From an uncultured Collinsella sp. (lineage in GTDB: Bacteria > Actinomycetota > Coriobacteriia > Coriobacteriales > Coriobacteriaceae): a DNA stretch of 36,910 nucleotides. The DNA lies in contig UQXC01000015.1 in the NCBI GenBank assembly GCA_900544995.1, forward strand, positions 1 to 36,910, in the 5' to 3' direction. Every line of letters begins with the position of its first letter. Position 1 is the first letter of the stretch. Shown piece by piece: positions 14,546 to 22,536 of the stretch. The notes under the pieces are model-generated. The model was given only the letters and a program-made list of their open reading frames with translations. It did not search any database and was not told where the DNA came from. The position numbers and the translations under genes were made by a program.

Positions 14546-14603
14546 CAAGCGCGCTCCTCAATGGAATCACGTCATCAGACGAGCAGCTCAGCCGAGCAGT
14601 GCG

Positions 14604-15077
14604 CTACTCCTCCCAGTAAGCGTCTGCAAGCAGCTTAAAGCAGATCTTCTTGACCGGCTGTGCGCCATCGCCCGGGAACTCGAGAGTGGGCATGTGAGGC
14701 TCGCCGGCAACAAACAGCGCGAACTTGTCGTCGGCAAGATCGCCGGCGATCGAAGCGTCGGAATCGACCAGATCGTAGTCGTCCTTCTCGTCAAACTCCT
14801 GAACCAGCGTCAGGCTGCCCGTGGCAACCTTAAAGGCCTCGCGACCCTCGACGTCGATCTGCAGGTCGTGATAGCGCTGATGCGTCTCGTAGTGGGCCTC
14901 GGCCTCGGGACGCGTCGTGGGCGCCATGACGTTCGCAAAGACCTTATCGCCCAGAATCGGATGGCTGCCGACCTCGAGCTCCGCTGGGTCGTTCTCCTCG
15001 AGCCAGTCGATCAACACGTCGAGGCCCTTGAGCATTCCGCGATACTCCTCGATATCGCCCAATGCACCGTAAATCAT
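14604..15077 (-). CDS. YhcH/YjgK/YiaL-family protein (possible sugar anomerase)
   Basis: This 157-aa protein of the YhcH/YjgK/YiaL (DUF386) cupin family starts MIYGALGDIEEYRG and has the family's HYETHQRYHDLQ and EPHMPTL segments with metal-binding-type His and Glu residues. Some family members are sugar anomerases or assist sialic acid and sugar-acid use; the exact substrate here is not shown. GAGAGGGG precedes the ATG. It is the last gene of the lacX-lacC operon, separated from lacC by a nagA remnant, and is followed by a terminator. A role in handling an anomer of galactose, GalNAc or a phosphate derivative is inferred. Confidence 0.85.
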   Translation of the reverse strand: MIYGALGDIEEYRGMLKGLDVLIDWLEENDPAELEVGSHPILGDKVFANVMAPTTRPEAEAHYETHQRYHDLQIDVEGREAFKVATGSLTLVQEFDEKDDYDLVDSDASIAGDLADDKFALFVAGEPHMPTLEFPGDGAQPVKKICFKLLADAYWEE

Positions 15078-15109
15078 CTAAATCCCCTCTCGGATCGCTT
15101 CTTTGGCGG

Positions 15110-15241
15110 CTACTCGGCAAACGCGTTACCGACGCTGTTGCCACCCACATACGCCTCGACCAGGGTAAGGTCGGGATTGAACACGACAAACTCGGCGTCG
15201 CGCCCCGGCATAATGCTACCGCACTTGTCGTCGACATGAGC
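15110..15241 (-). pseudogene. 3' remnant of a second nagA-like deacetylase gene
   Basis: The minus strand encodes AHVDDKCGSIMPGRDAEFVV and on to GNSVGNAFAE with a natural TAG stop at 15110-15112. This is homologous to the last ~43 residues of the deacetylase at 17970, with nine differences in about 42 positions. The match ends at 15241, directly upstream of which no deacetylase sequence is visible. At that divergence it is the tail of a separate paralogue rather than a recent copy. It sits between lacC and yhcH, so an older operon probably carried its own deacetylase. Confidence 0.8.
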
Positions 15242-15274
15242 TAGCAAGCGATGCCGGGGCCGTCACCCAAGCTC

Positions 15275-16210
15275 TTACAGCTCGGTCACGACAACGCCGT
15301 TGTAGACCTCGTCCCAACGGTCCATGACCAGATGGCCGGTCATGGGATCCATGGCATTGAGCTTGCCGCAGGTGTTGGCGGTACGCAGTACCGTCTCGTC
15401 GTCTGCGCCAGCAGCGATGGCATGCGCGAAGCCTGCGATAGTGGAGTCACCAGAGCCCGTGGCGTTAACGGCAGGGATATCGGGCGTCTTTGCGCGGAAC
15501 GCACGGCCATTGTGGAAGCCAACGGAGCCGGCAGCGCCCATGGACACGACGACCCAGGGGATATCGGAGAAGCGGGCATCAGAGGCGAGCGCGGCGCGGA
15601 GCTCGTCCACATCGTCGGTGGTAAAGCTCGTGCCCAGAAGGCCGTTGATCTCGGTCAGGTTAGGCTTGACCAGCTCGGGCTTAATTTCGGACTTAAGGGC
15701 GGCCTCGAGCGAAGCACCCGAGGTATCGAGCAGCACCTTGGCTCCGGCGTTCTCGGCAATGCCCGTGATCTTGGCATAGTAGTCTACCTCGACACCGCGG
15801 GGCAGAGAACCCGAAATGGTGACGACGTCGGCCTTGCCTGCAAGCTCGGCGAACTTTGCAGTAAAGGCATCGAGCTCCTCGGGGGCAATTGTCGGGCCAC
15901 TCTCGAGCAGCTCAGTCTGGTTGCCGGCGTGGAGGATGTTGAGGCAAATGCGAGTCTCACCCTTGATGGGCACAAAATCATTCTTAATGCCGTTAGCGTC
16001 CATGAGCTCGGCCATATAGGCGCCCATATGGCCACCAAGCAGGCCGGTTGCCACAACATCGTCGCCCAACTGACCAAGGACGCGGGCTACGTTAAGGCCC
16101 TTGCCGCCGGCGGTCTTTTCGGGCGTCACACGGTTGACGTCGTCGATGACGAGCTCATCGAGCTGATAGCGCGTATCGACAGACGGGTTCATCGTAACGG
16201 TGAGGATCAT
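15275..16210 (-). CDS. lacC: Tagatose-6-phosphate kinase (PfkB family, LacC)
   Basis: This 311-aa ribokinase/PfkB-family enzyme matches LacC closely: MILTVTMNPSVD start, DDVNRVTPEKTAGGKGLNVARVL, GETRICLNILH, VKPN and the C-terminal signature VNATGSGDSTIAGFAHAI, where Asp is the catalytic base. It would phosphorylate tagatose 6-phosphate to tagatose 1,6-bisphosphate in the cytoplasm. AAGGAG lies 7 nt before the ATG. It is downstream of lacX and upstream of the nagA remnant and yhcH. Since lactose (via galactose 6-phosphate) and GalNAc (via AgaS) both yield tagatose 6-phosphate, it can serve both modules. 1-phosphofructokinase is the nearest alternative. Confidence 0.88.
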   Translation of the reverse strand: MILTVTMNPSVDTRYQLDELVIDDVNRVTPEKTAGGKGLNVARVLGQLGDDVVATGLLGGHMGAYMAELMDANGIKNDFVPIKGETRICLNILHAGNQTELLESGPTIAPEELDAFTAKFAELAGKADVVTISGSLPRGVEVDYYAKITGIAENAGAKVLLDTSGASLEAALKSEIKPELVKPNLTEINGLLGTSFTTDDVDELRAALASDARFSDIPWVVVSMGAAGSVGFHNGRAFRAKTPDIPAVNATGSGDSTIAGFAHAIAAGADDETVLRTANTCGKLNAMDPMTGHLVMDRWDEVYNGVVVTEL

Positions 16211-16269
16211 TTTTAGCTCCTTATCTCGCAGGCTCCTTGTGCCTCGCGATACGAGTCGACAAAACGGAA

Positions 16270-17151
16270 TTACAGAATCTCAATCGTGAACGAGCGCACG
16301 ATGGTTTCTTTGGGCTTGGCGATAAGACAGCCGCGCTTGTGCTCAAGCACGTCATCCTCATCGGAACAGGTCGAGAGGCCGCCCCAGGGCTCAACTGCCA
16401 CAAAATCGCCCTCGGGCTTGCTCCACACAATGAGGTACGGGAAGCCCTCAAAGCTCAGGCGGACGCCCTTGTCCTCGCCCTTTTTGGAAAGCGTGACCTG
16501 ACGGCTCTCGAGCACGTCAAAGATGGTCTCCGCAAAATCGAAGAGCTCGTACGACAGGGGCAGCGTCTTTCCCACCATGGGGTTCTTGGAGCGGTTGGTC
16601 ACGTCAATCAATCCGGTCGAGGGAACGGCGGTGCAGAGCTCCGCAGCCTCATCTTTCTCAAAACGCAACTCGTAGTCCGTATAGGACTCGCCCTCGTCGA
16701 GCGGACACCTAAAGCCGGGGTGTCCACCGATAAAGAAAGGCATGTCCTCGGTGCCCTCGTTGGTAACCTCATAGGAGACACGCACGGCGGCGTCCTCGAG
16801 CGTATAGCGGGCGACAAGTTTAAACGGGTACGGATAATCGCTCAGCAGCGCGGCGTTATCCTCCGAAGCCAGGCACATCGCCAGCTCGTTCTCGCCTTGG
16901 CTCAGCAGCTTCCACTCCTGTTTGCGCGCAAACCCGTGGCGAGCGAGCTTTACATGATGCCCGGCAAACGTCATGGCGCTGTTGTCGCGCAAGCCTCCGC
17001 AAATCGGGAAGCAAATCGGTGCCTGGCCAGACCACACGGCGGGATCGCCCTGCCACAGATACTCGCGACCTCCGGCCTCAATCGAGGTAAACGAACCGCC
17101 AGCCGTGGACACCTTAATAGAAATCGAATCGTTGGAGAGAGCGTATTCCAT
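16270..17151 (-). CDS. lacX: LacX-like aldose 1-epimerase family protein
   Basis: This 293-aa protein resembles LacX of lactococcal-type lac operons: EYLWQGDPAVWSGQAPICFP at the start, ARHGFARKQEW, the GGHPGFRCPL motif with its His, and EPWGGLSTCSDE near the C-terminus. LacX belongs to the galactose-mutarotase fold group and probably acts on an anomer of galactose or a phosphorylated sugar, but its substrate is not settled. GAAAGGATG precedes the ATG. It is the first gene of the operon with lacC and yhcH and diverges from the flavodoxin gene. Confidence 0.85.
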   Translation of the reverse strand: MEYALSNDSISIKVSTAGGSFTSIEAGGREYLWQGDPAVWSGQAPICFPICGGLRDNSAMTFAGHHVKLARHGFARKQEWKLLSQGENELAMCLASEDNAALLSDYPYPFKLVARYTLEDAAVRVSYEVTNEGTEDMPFFIGGHPGFRCPLDEGESYTDYELRFEKDEAAELCTAVPSTGLIDVTNRSKNPMVGKTLPLSYELFDFAETIFDVLESRQVTLSKKGEDKGVRLSFEGFPYLIVWSKPEGDFVAVEPWGGLSTCSDEDDVLEHKRGCLIAKPKETIVRSFTIEIL

Positions 17152-17309
17152 TGCCCATCCTTTCGAACAACTGCTTTTTTTGCTCGCAAGAACCCGTCTC
17201 GGCCCTGACCAAAGGACAAACCCGCACGTTCATCGACGCGTCCGGTATCCCAGCCATGCAACGGGGTACCATACAGACATTGATGCAATTACAGCTGAAA
17301 GGCCTTCTT

Positions 17310-17894
17310 ATGCGAACCATCATCCTCTACGCCTCGCGCCATCACGGCAATACGAAAAAGCTCGTGGACGCCATCGTCGAGGCACACCCCGAGATCGATA
17401 CCCTCGATGTGAAGTCACTCGGTAAAAACGAGTATCCCAACCTGCACGAATATCATCTGATCGGTGTCGCCACGGGCATCTATTACTCCGAGATCGACAA
17501 GGACATGGCACGCGTGCTCACTAACGTGCTGCAGCCGCAGGACAAGGTGTTTGGCCTTATGACCTACGGTGGCAAAAACAAGTGGTACGGCAAGGATATC
17601 GATGGCATCTGCCGCATGAGGCAGGCTATCTTTATGGGCGTCTACGGCTGCCCCGGCTTTGATACGTGGGGACCGTTCAAACTCGCCGGCGGTGTCCAAA
17701 AGGGACACCCGACCGCTGAGGAAATTAAGGGCGCTGTCGACTTCTTCGACAAGATCGAAGACGAGTATGGCGACATCATCGTCGAAGAGTACGCCAAGCG
17801 CGAGAAGCGTCTAGCATACGAGAAGGAGCATCCTGCAGGAGGCCTGGTGGCCGGCGTTAAGCGCACGGCAAAGAAGATCGCTAACAAGCTGTAA
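17310..17894 (+). CDS. Flavodoxin-domain protein
   Basis: This 194-aa soluble protein starts MRTIILYASRHHGNTKKLVD, where ASRHHGNTKK is an FMN-phosphate-binding loop of the flavodoxin type. Two more fold elements follow (LIGVATGIYYSE, VFGLMTYGGKNKW). The C-terminal ~40 residues are charged and helical. The start at 17310 is favoured by GAAAGG upstream; in-frame starts further up overlap the lacX promoter region. It probably carries or transfers electrons via FMN; the partner is unknown. It lies between two sugar operons and has its own terminator, so a link to sugar use is not evident. Confidence 0.85.
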   Translation: MRTIILYASRHHGNTKKLVDAIVEAHPEIDTLDVKSLGKNEYPNLHEYHLIGVATGIYYSEIDKDMARVLTNVLQPQDKVFGLMTYGGKNKWYGKDIDGICRMRQAIFMGVYGCPGFDTWGPFKLAGGVQKGHPTAEEIKGAVDFFDKIEDEYGDIIVEEYAKREKRLAYEKEHPAGGLVAGVKRTAKKIANKL

Positions 17895-17924
17895 CTGTGA
17901 AGGTGCTTTTGAGCGTTTAACCCA

Positions 17925-17957
17925 TACGGCGGGTCCGAGCAGATTCGGGCCCGCCGT
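17925..17957. terminator. Terminator shared by flavodoxin and nagA genes
   Basis: ACGGCGGG (17925-17932) pairs with CCCGCCGT (17950-17957), with inner CCGA/TCGG pairing. TCTTTTTCT follows on the plus strand. It sits between converging genes and may serve both. Confidence 0.85.
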
Positions 17958-17969
17958 CTTTTTCTATCG

Positions 17970-19139
17970 TTACTCGGTAAAGGCGTTGCCGACGCTCTGG
18001 CCGCCAACATACGTCTCGACGAGGGTGAGCTCATGGTCGAACACGACAAAGTCGGCGTCGCGACCCGGCATGATGCTGCCGCACTTATCCTCGATGTGCG
18101 CGGAGCGTGCCGGCACCTCGGTTGCCATGCGAATGGCGATATCGGCGCTGGCGATGCCCCAGTCGACGATGTTCTTGACGCCCTGGGCAAGCGTGAGCAC
18201 CGAGCCGGCAATGCTCTTGCCGTCAGCGAGCCAGCACAGGTTGTCCTTCATGATGACGTCCATGCCACCACTGGTGTAGCTGCCCTCGGGCATGCCGCCG
18301 CAACCCAGGCAGTCGGTGATGAGCACCGTGTGCTGCCAGCCCTTTGCCTGCAGCAGTGCCTTGATGGCGGCAGGGTTTACGTGCTTGCTGTCACAGATGA
18401 TCTCGGCGTAGGTCTCGGGCGTGGACATGGCAGCGCCCACGACACCGGGCTCACGGTGATGCAGGCCGCGCTGACCGTTATAGGTATGCGTAAAGCAGCT
18501 GGCACCGGCGTTGATGGCGGCGATGCACTCATCGTAGGTGGCGTCGGAGTGACCGATGCTGGTCACCACACCCTTGGCGTTCAGAGCAGCCGCATAAGCA
18601 GCGGCACCGTCGCGCTCGGCCGCCATGGCGCTCTTAACGATGCGACCACCCGCAGCCTCCTGCCACTGATCGAAGACCTCCTCGGAGGGATCGATAAGAT
18701 AAGCGGGGTTCTGCGCGCCCACGTGCTTCATGGTAAAGAAGGGGCCCTCCAGGTAGATGCCCTGAATGCGAGCACCGCAGAAGTCGGGGCCGCGGCCCTC
18801 GTCCGCCTTGGCGATAGCGGCGCAGGCGTCCTTGATCTGCTCGACGCCATCGGTGAACGTCGTGGGCAGCCAGCTGGTGGTACCGCGACGGGCGAGCTCG
18901 GTCGAGCTGATATCGATTCCCTCGGGATCGTTATCGGTAGTTGAGTGGTTGTAGAAGCCATGGATGTGAGTATCGACCATGCCCGGTGCGATCCACGATC
19001 CCGTGTAGTCCTTAATCTCGCAAGAGGGCTCGTCGGCCTGCCAGGCGCCAAAGACGCCGTCCTCGACCATAAGATAGCCGCCCAGTTGCGGGCCTGCCGG
19101 CAAGAAGAACTTGTCAGCCTTAATTGCGTACGTGCTCAT
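17970..19139 (-). CDS. nagA: N-acetylgalactosamine/glucosamine-6-phosphate deacetylase
   Basis: This 389-aa amidohydrolase-superfamily enzyme removes acetate from N-acetyl-hexosamine 6-phosphate. Metal and active-site motifs are present in order: GMVDTHIHG, IYLEGPFF (metal Glu), GHSDATYDE, FTHTYNGQRGLHHREPG and ITDCLGCGG with the catalytic Asp. ATG at 19139 has GGAG 5 nt upstream. Next to agaS and an amino-sugar PTS, the GalNAc-specific role (AgaA) is more likely than a GlcNAc role, but sequence alone cannot decide. A terminator separates it from agaS upstream on the same strand, so expression may be uncoupled or depend on read-through. Confidence 0.88.
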   Translation of the reverse strand: MSTYAIKADKFFLPAGPQLGGYLMVEDGVFGAWQADEPSCEIKDYTGSWIAPGMVDTHIHGFYNHSTTDNDPEGIDISSTELARRGTTSWLPTTFTDGVEQIKDACAAIAKADEGRGPDFCGARIQGIYLEGPFFTMKHVGAQNPAYLIDPSEEVFDQWQEAAGGRIVKSAMAAERDGAAAYAAALNAKGVVTSIGHSDATYDECIAAINAGASCFTHTYNGQRGLHHREPGVVGAAMSTPETYAEIICDSKHVNPAAIKALLQAKGWQHTVLITDCLGCGGMPEGSYTSGGMDVIMKDNLCWLADGKSIAGSVLTLAQGVKNIVDWGIASADIAIRMATEVPARSAHIEDKCGSIMPGRDADFVVFDHELTLVETYVGGQSVGNAFTE

Positions 19140-19206
19140 ATGCACTCCTTGCTTCTAAAGCAGTTGACTGTGGTGATGCTTATACCCAGCTCACGTAAAA
19201 CAAAAA

Positions 19207-19238
19207 GCGCCCGCCCGCCGTTATGAGCGGACGGGCGC
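19207..19238 (-). terminator. Terminator after agaS
   Basis: On the minus strand GCGCCCGTCCGC pairs with GCGGGCGGGCGC (one mismatch, 8-nt loop), followed by TTTTTG. It lies between agaS and nagA. Confidence 0.82.
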
Positions 19239-19256
19239 CCTTACAGGGGGACGCGA

Positions 19257-20423
19257 TTAAGCGGTGAAGGGGTGAATCGTCACGCCCTTAACCACGCGGT
19301 TGACCGTGCCGGTGGGGCTCGGCGTATCGGGCGTGTTGCCCACGCGTACGGAGTTGAGCAGGCTGATAGCCTGGGCAAACATCACGAACGGCAGAGCAAG
19401 GTAGCCCTCGGGAAGTGCCTCGTAGCCCTTAAAGGTGAAGGACTCACCCTCATAGACGGTGGCACCTTCCTGCTGAACGGCGACGGTGTGCTGAGCGATC
19501 TTGTCGCCACCGATCTCGTTGAGGATGTCGATGTCGTACTGACGGGTGTAGGCGTCGTTGTTGACGAACACAAAGACGAGCGTCTTATCGTCGACGAAGG
19601 ACTTAGGTCCGTGACGATAGCCCATGGAAGTGTCGTAGGAAGTAGCGACCAGACCGTGAGCGAGCTCGAGGATCTTGAGCTGGCTCTCCTGGGCAAGGCC
19701 ACCGAAGGAGCCAGAACCCAAGTAGGTCACGCGGTTGAAGTCGCCAGCCAGGTAATCGGCGATCTCGGGCTCACGGGAGATGACCTCCTCGCCCATCTTG
19801 GCGATGGTCTCGACCCACTCGGCCTTCTGCTCGTCAGAGGCAGTGTCGAAAATAAGGGTGGAGAGCAGGGTCATGCAGGAATAAGAACCGGTCATGGCGA
19901 AGCCCTTGTCGTTGGCGCGCGGAATAAGCAGCGTCAGCGCGTTGGGATCATCGGCAGACTCGACGGCGAGCTTGCCCTCGGGAGCGCAGGTGATGTTGAG
20001 GAACTTGACGTTGTGGACGAGCTCCTTGGCAACGGCAACGGCGGCAAGGCTCTCGGGGCTGTTGCCAGAGCGGGCAAAGGAAACCACGAGCGTGGGATCC
20101 TCGGCGCGCAGGAAGTCGCGCGGAGCGCTCACGATGTCGGTCGTGGCGATGGGCTTAAAGTCGTAGAGATCAGTGTTGCCAGCGTGACGCAGGTACGGGG
20201 CGCAGGTATCGCCAACGTAGTCGGACGTACCGGCACCGGTGAAGACAACGGACAGACGACCCTCGCCCATAGCGCGAGCCTCGGCCAGGAAGGCCTCGAT
20301 GGCCTCCTTGTTCTCGCGATAGATGTTGAGCGTATCACGCCAAAGCTCGGGCTGCTGAGCAATCTCGGCCGTGGTGATCTGGGCGCCGAGCTCGGTGAGC
20401 TCCTCGACACTCTTCTCGAACAT
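19257..20423 (-). CDS. agaS: Galactosamine-6-phosphate deaminase/isomerase (AgaS, SIS family)
   Basis: This 388-aa protein has two sugar-isomerase (SIS) domains: FTGAGTSDYVGD with SFARSGNSPESLAA in the first, and YLGSGSFGGLAQESQLKILE in the second. Its length and sequence match AgaS. AgaS converts galactosamine 6-phosphate to tagatose 6-phosphate and ammonia, linking the PTS and deacetylase to LacC. AGAGAGG precedes the ATG. A CTGGTAGTAACCAG operator lies about 60 bp upstream, and the GntR regulator gene lies behind it on the same strand. Confidence 0.9.
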   Translation of the reverse strand: MFEKSVEELTELGAQITTAEIAQQPELWRDTLNIYRENKEAIEAFLAEARAMGEGRLSVVFTGAGTSDYVGDTCAPYLRHAGNTDLYDFKPIATTDIVSAPRDFLRAEDPTLVVSFARSGNSPESLAAVAVAKELVHNVKFLNITCAPEGKLAVESADDPNALTLLIPRANDKGFAMTGSYSCMTLLSTLIFDTASDEQKAEWVETIAKMGEEVISREPEIADYLAGDFNRVTYLGSGSFGGLAQESQLKILELAHGLVATSYDTSMGYRHGPKSFVDDKTLVFVFVNNDAYTRQYDIDILNEIGGDKIAQHTVAVQQEGATVYEGESFTFKGYEALPEGYLALPFVMFAQAISLLNSVRVGNTPDTPSPTGTVNRVVKGVTIHPFTA

Positions 20424-20484
20424 TTCTAATACCTCTCTCTAGAAGTAATCCTCTGACGTGCAATTATACACTTCGGTTGGTTAT

Positions 20485-20498
20485 CTGGTAGTAACCAG
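20485..20498. promoter_or_regulatory. GntR/UTRA operator upstream of agaS
   Basis: CTGGT-AGTA-ACCAG is an inverted repeat resembling the TGGTNNANACCA-type sites bound by NagR/DasR-like GntR regulators. A near copy lies upstream of the PTS operon (24776-24790), as expected for a regulon of the GntR protein encoded next to it. Confidence 0.65.
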
Positions 20499-20537
20499 TT
20501 AAATGCAAAGAATCATCATATGGAAACGATGCGAGCA

Positions 20538-21269
20538 CTAGTCGCTACGCTGGTGGTAAACCTTGTATTTAAACTGATCGGCACGAGCAACCGAGAGTGT
20601 ATACTCCACAACCTCGTTTGACTCGTTATACGTAGTCCTGACCAAATCGAGCACAGGCGAGCCCTCGACAATTCCCAAAAGGTGAGCGTCGGTGGGACGG
20701 GCTATGCTCGCATAGAACTCCTCCTCGGCCACGCGTATCTTTTGCTGAAAGTCTTGCTCAATCACATCGTAAAGCGGCTTACGCTCCAGTAGCGGTCGCT
20801 TTAGGGACAGAAATTGACGAACCGGTAGATAGCTGCGTTCGACCATCATGGGCATGTTGTCGGCAGAACGAAGGCGCTTGAGCTTAAAAATGCGATCACC
20901 GATACGCAATCCCATATGCTCGGCCAGATTCTTATCGGCCTCCATCTCGCAAAACTCGAGAATCGTGGTCTCGGGGTCGCGACCCATCGCGCGCATCTGC
21001 TCGGTAAAGCTGTAGGACTGCATAAGATTGGTTGCCTTTGCCGAACGGTCGGTCACAAAGGTACCGCGACCGTGCTGCCGAACCACCAATCCTAAACGCT
21101 CCAGTTCCTGCAGAGCCAGGCGTACCGTAGTGCGCGAGAGACCATAGCGCTCCGATAGTTCGCGCTCGGAAGGAATCATGTCACCGGCGCGATATTCATG
21201 GTCGATCTTTTCGGTCAGAATATCGACCAGCTGATCGTACAGCGGTTGCTTACGCGCTCCGATCGCCAT
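20538..21269 (-). CDS. GntR-family regulator with UTRA domain (amino-sugar regulon)
   Basis: A GntR winged helix (PLYDQLVDILTEKI, IPSERELSERYGLSRTTVRL, GRGTFV) is followed by a UTRA domain from about residue 85. The ATG at 21269 has GGGAGG at good spacing; an ATG 21 bp upstream would lie in front of that site. NagR, DasR and AgaR2-type members sense phosphorylated amino sugars and repress PTS, deacetylase and isomerase genes. Matching CTGGT...ACCAG sites stand upstream of agaS and of the PTS operon, so this is the probable repressor of the block. Confidence 0.88.
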   Translation of the reverse strand: MAIGARKQPLYDQLVDILTEKIDHEYRAGDMIPSERELSERYGLSRTTVRLALQELERLGLVVRQHGRGTFVTDRSAKATNLMQSYSFTEQMRAMGRDPETTILEFCEMEADKNLAEHMGLRIGDRIFKLKRLRSADNMPMMVERSYLPVRQFLSLKRPLLERKPLYDVIEQDFQQKIRVAEEEFYASIARPTDAHLLGIVEGSPVLDLVRTTYNESNEVVEYTLSVARADQFKYKVYHQRSD

Positions 21270-21353
21270 CCTATCCTCCCATTTTCTCAAACTCGGCTAC
21301 TACCTTGGGTGTTTAGCATTATCTGTCTGCCACACCCGAATCAACAAGAAAAC

Positions 21354-21387
21354 AAAAGCCGCGCGCTCTTTCGAGCACGCGGCTTTT
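21354..21387 (-). terminator. Terminator of the amino-sugar PTS operon
   Basis: AAAAGCCGCG and CGCGGCTTTT form a perfect 10-bp stem with inner GCTC/GAGC pairing. On the minus strand it is followed by a T-rich tail, between the IID gene and the GntR gene. Confidence 0.85.
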
Positions 21388-21453
21388 AACATACACATGG
21401 CTTAAGGGGTCGGGGTGTGAGCCGCGTAGGGACACACCCCTCAAGCTAGAGCC

Positions 21454-22536
21454 TTACCAGATGCTCGGCCAGAGACCAAGCGGGCCAGCGCCCAGGATGC
21501 CGAGGACGAAGAGCAGCAGAATGCCCTTGGTCGGGGTCCAGCTGTGCTTAGCGAACATGTAGTAAAGCAGCAGCGTAAGCATAAGCGGGACGAGCTTCGG
21601 GACGATGGTGTTGAGGGTGTCGGCAACAGAGAAGTTGACCGGATCCTCGGTAACGGTGCCGTAGGTAACGGACTCCATGCCGTTGCCCAGATCGGTGACG
21701 CCGCACTCGACAGCGTTGCCGTCGGCATCGGAGGCGGTGAGGGCGTTGCCGTCCTCATCGGTCATGGCGATGGTACCGGCCTCAGCGGTCTCGGTATCGA
21801 TGCCCTCCATACCGGTGAAGTTCTCGGCCTCCTTCTCGGAGACGATCACGGTAGTAGCGGAGAGGCCACGGGTGGTGCCGTTGGGGATCTGGAGGTTGAT
21901 CTGGGTGCCACCCATGGTGACGACCAGGCAACCGACGACGAAGACGCCCATGATGGAAGCGGCACGCGTGAAGGCCTGCATGTTGGCGGTCAGAGCGTCA
22001 ATAGCGCTGGTGCCAAGCTTGTAGGACCAGTTCATGAGCCAGAAGCGCAGAGCGAACTGGACGACGTTGAAGATCACCAGGAAGATGATCGGTGCAGCGG
22101 CGTTGCCGTTGATGGCCATGTTGGAGGTGATGCCGGCCGTGATAGGCACGAGCGTCAGCCAGAACAGGGCGTCACCGATACCACCGAGCGGGCCCATTGC
22201 GGCGACGCGGACGGCGCGGATCGTGGGGATGTCAACCTTGTTCTGCTCGAGCGAAAGCACGATGCCCATAACAAAGGTGACGAGGAACGGGTGAGTGTTG
22301 AAGAACTCCAGGTTGTGGCTCATGGAAGCCGCGAGGTCGTTCTTGTTGGTGTGGATCTTCTCCAGACCGGGGATGATGGAGTAGAGCCAGCCGGCGGCCT
22401 GCATACGCTCGTAGTTGAACGAGGCCTGCAGGAAGCAGGAGCGCCAAGCCATCTTGTTGAGGGTCTTCTGGTCGAGCTGCGGAGCAGGAGTGAGATCCTC
22501 GTAGTGCTCCGGGATCACATACTCATTAGATGCCAT
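21454..22536 (-). CDS. Mannose-family PTS IID with an acidic insertion
   Basis: This membrane subunit IID pairs with IIC to form the sugar channel. MASNEYVIPEHYEDLTP leads into the usual LNKMAWRSCFLQASFNYERMQ, HTNKNDLAASMSHNLEFFNT and MGPLGGIGDALFW. The start at 22536 overlaps the IIC gene by 11 bp and has GGAGG upstream. At 360 aa it is longer than typical IID proteins (about 270-300 aa). An inserted acidic, Gly/Asp-rich segment of roughly 75 residues (about 225-300; e.g. MTDEDGNALTASDADGNA) sits before the last hydrophobic segments and would probably face one side of the membrane as a small extra domain. Last gene of the PTS operon. Confidence 0.88.
   Translation of the reverse strand: MASNEYVIPEHYEDLTPAPQLDQKTLNKMAWRSCFLQASFNYERMQAAGWLYSIIPGLEKIHTNKNDLAASMSHNLEFFNTHPFLVTFVMGIVLSLEQNKVDIPTIRAVRVAAMGPLGGIGDALFWLTLVPITAGITSNMAINGNAAAPIIFLVIFNVVQFALRFWLMNWSYKLGTSAIDALTANMQAFTRAASIMGVFVVGCLVVTMGGTQINLQIPNGTTRGLSATTVIVSEKEAENFTGMEGIDTETAEAGTIAMTDEDGNALTASDADGNAVECGVTDLGNGMESVTYGTVTEDPVNFSVADTLNTIVPKLVPLMLTLLLYYMFAKHSWTPTKGILLLFVLGILGAGPLGLWPSIW

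Noticed and set aside
15251..16216. 321-codon frame antisense to lacC
   Set aside because: No family features; lacC has full kinase motifs and a ribosome site.
19272..20429. 385-codon frame antisense to agaS
   Set aside because: Mirrors the agaS frame, has no motif or ribosome site, and agaS is clearly the real gene.
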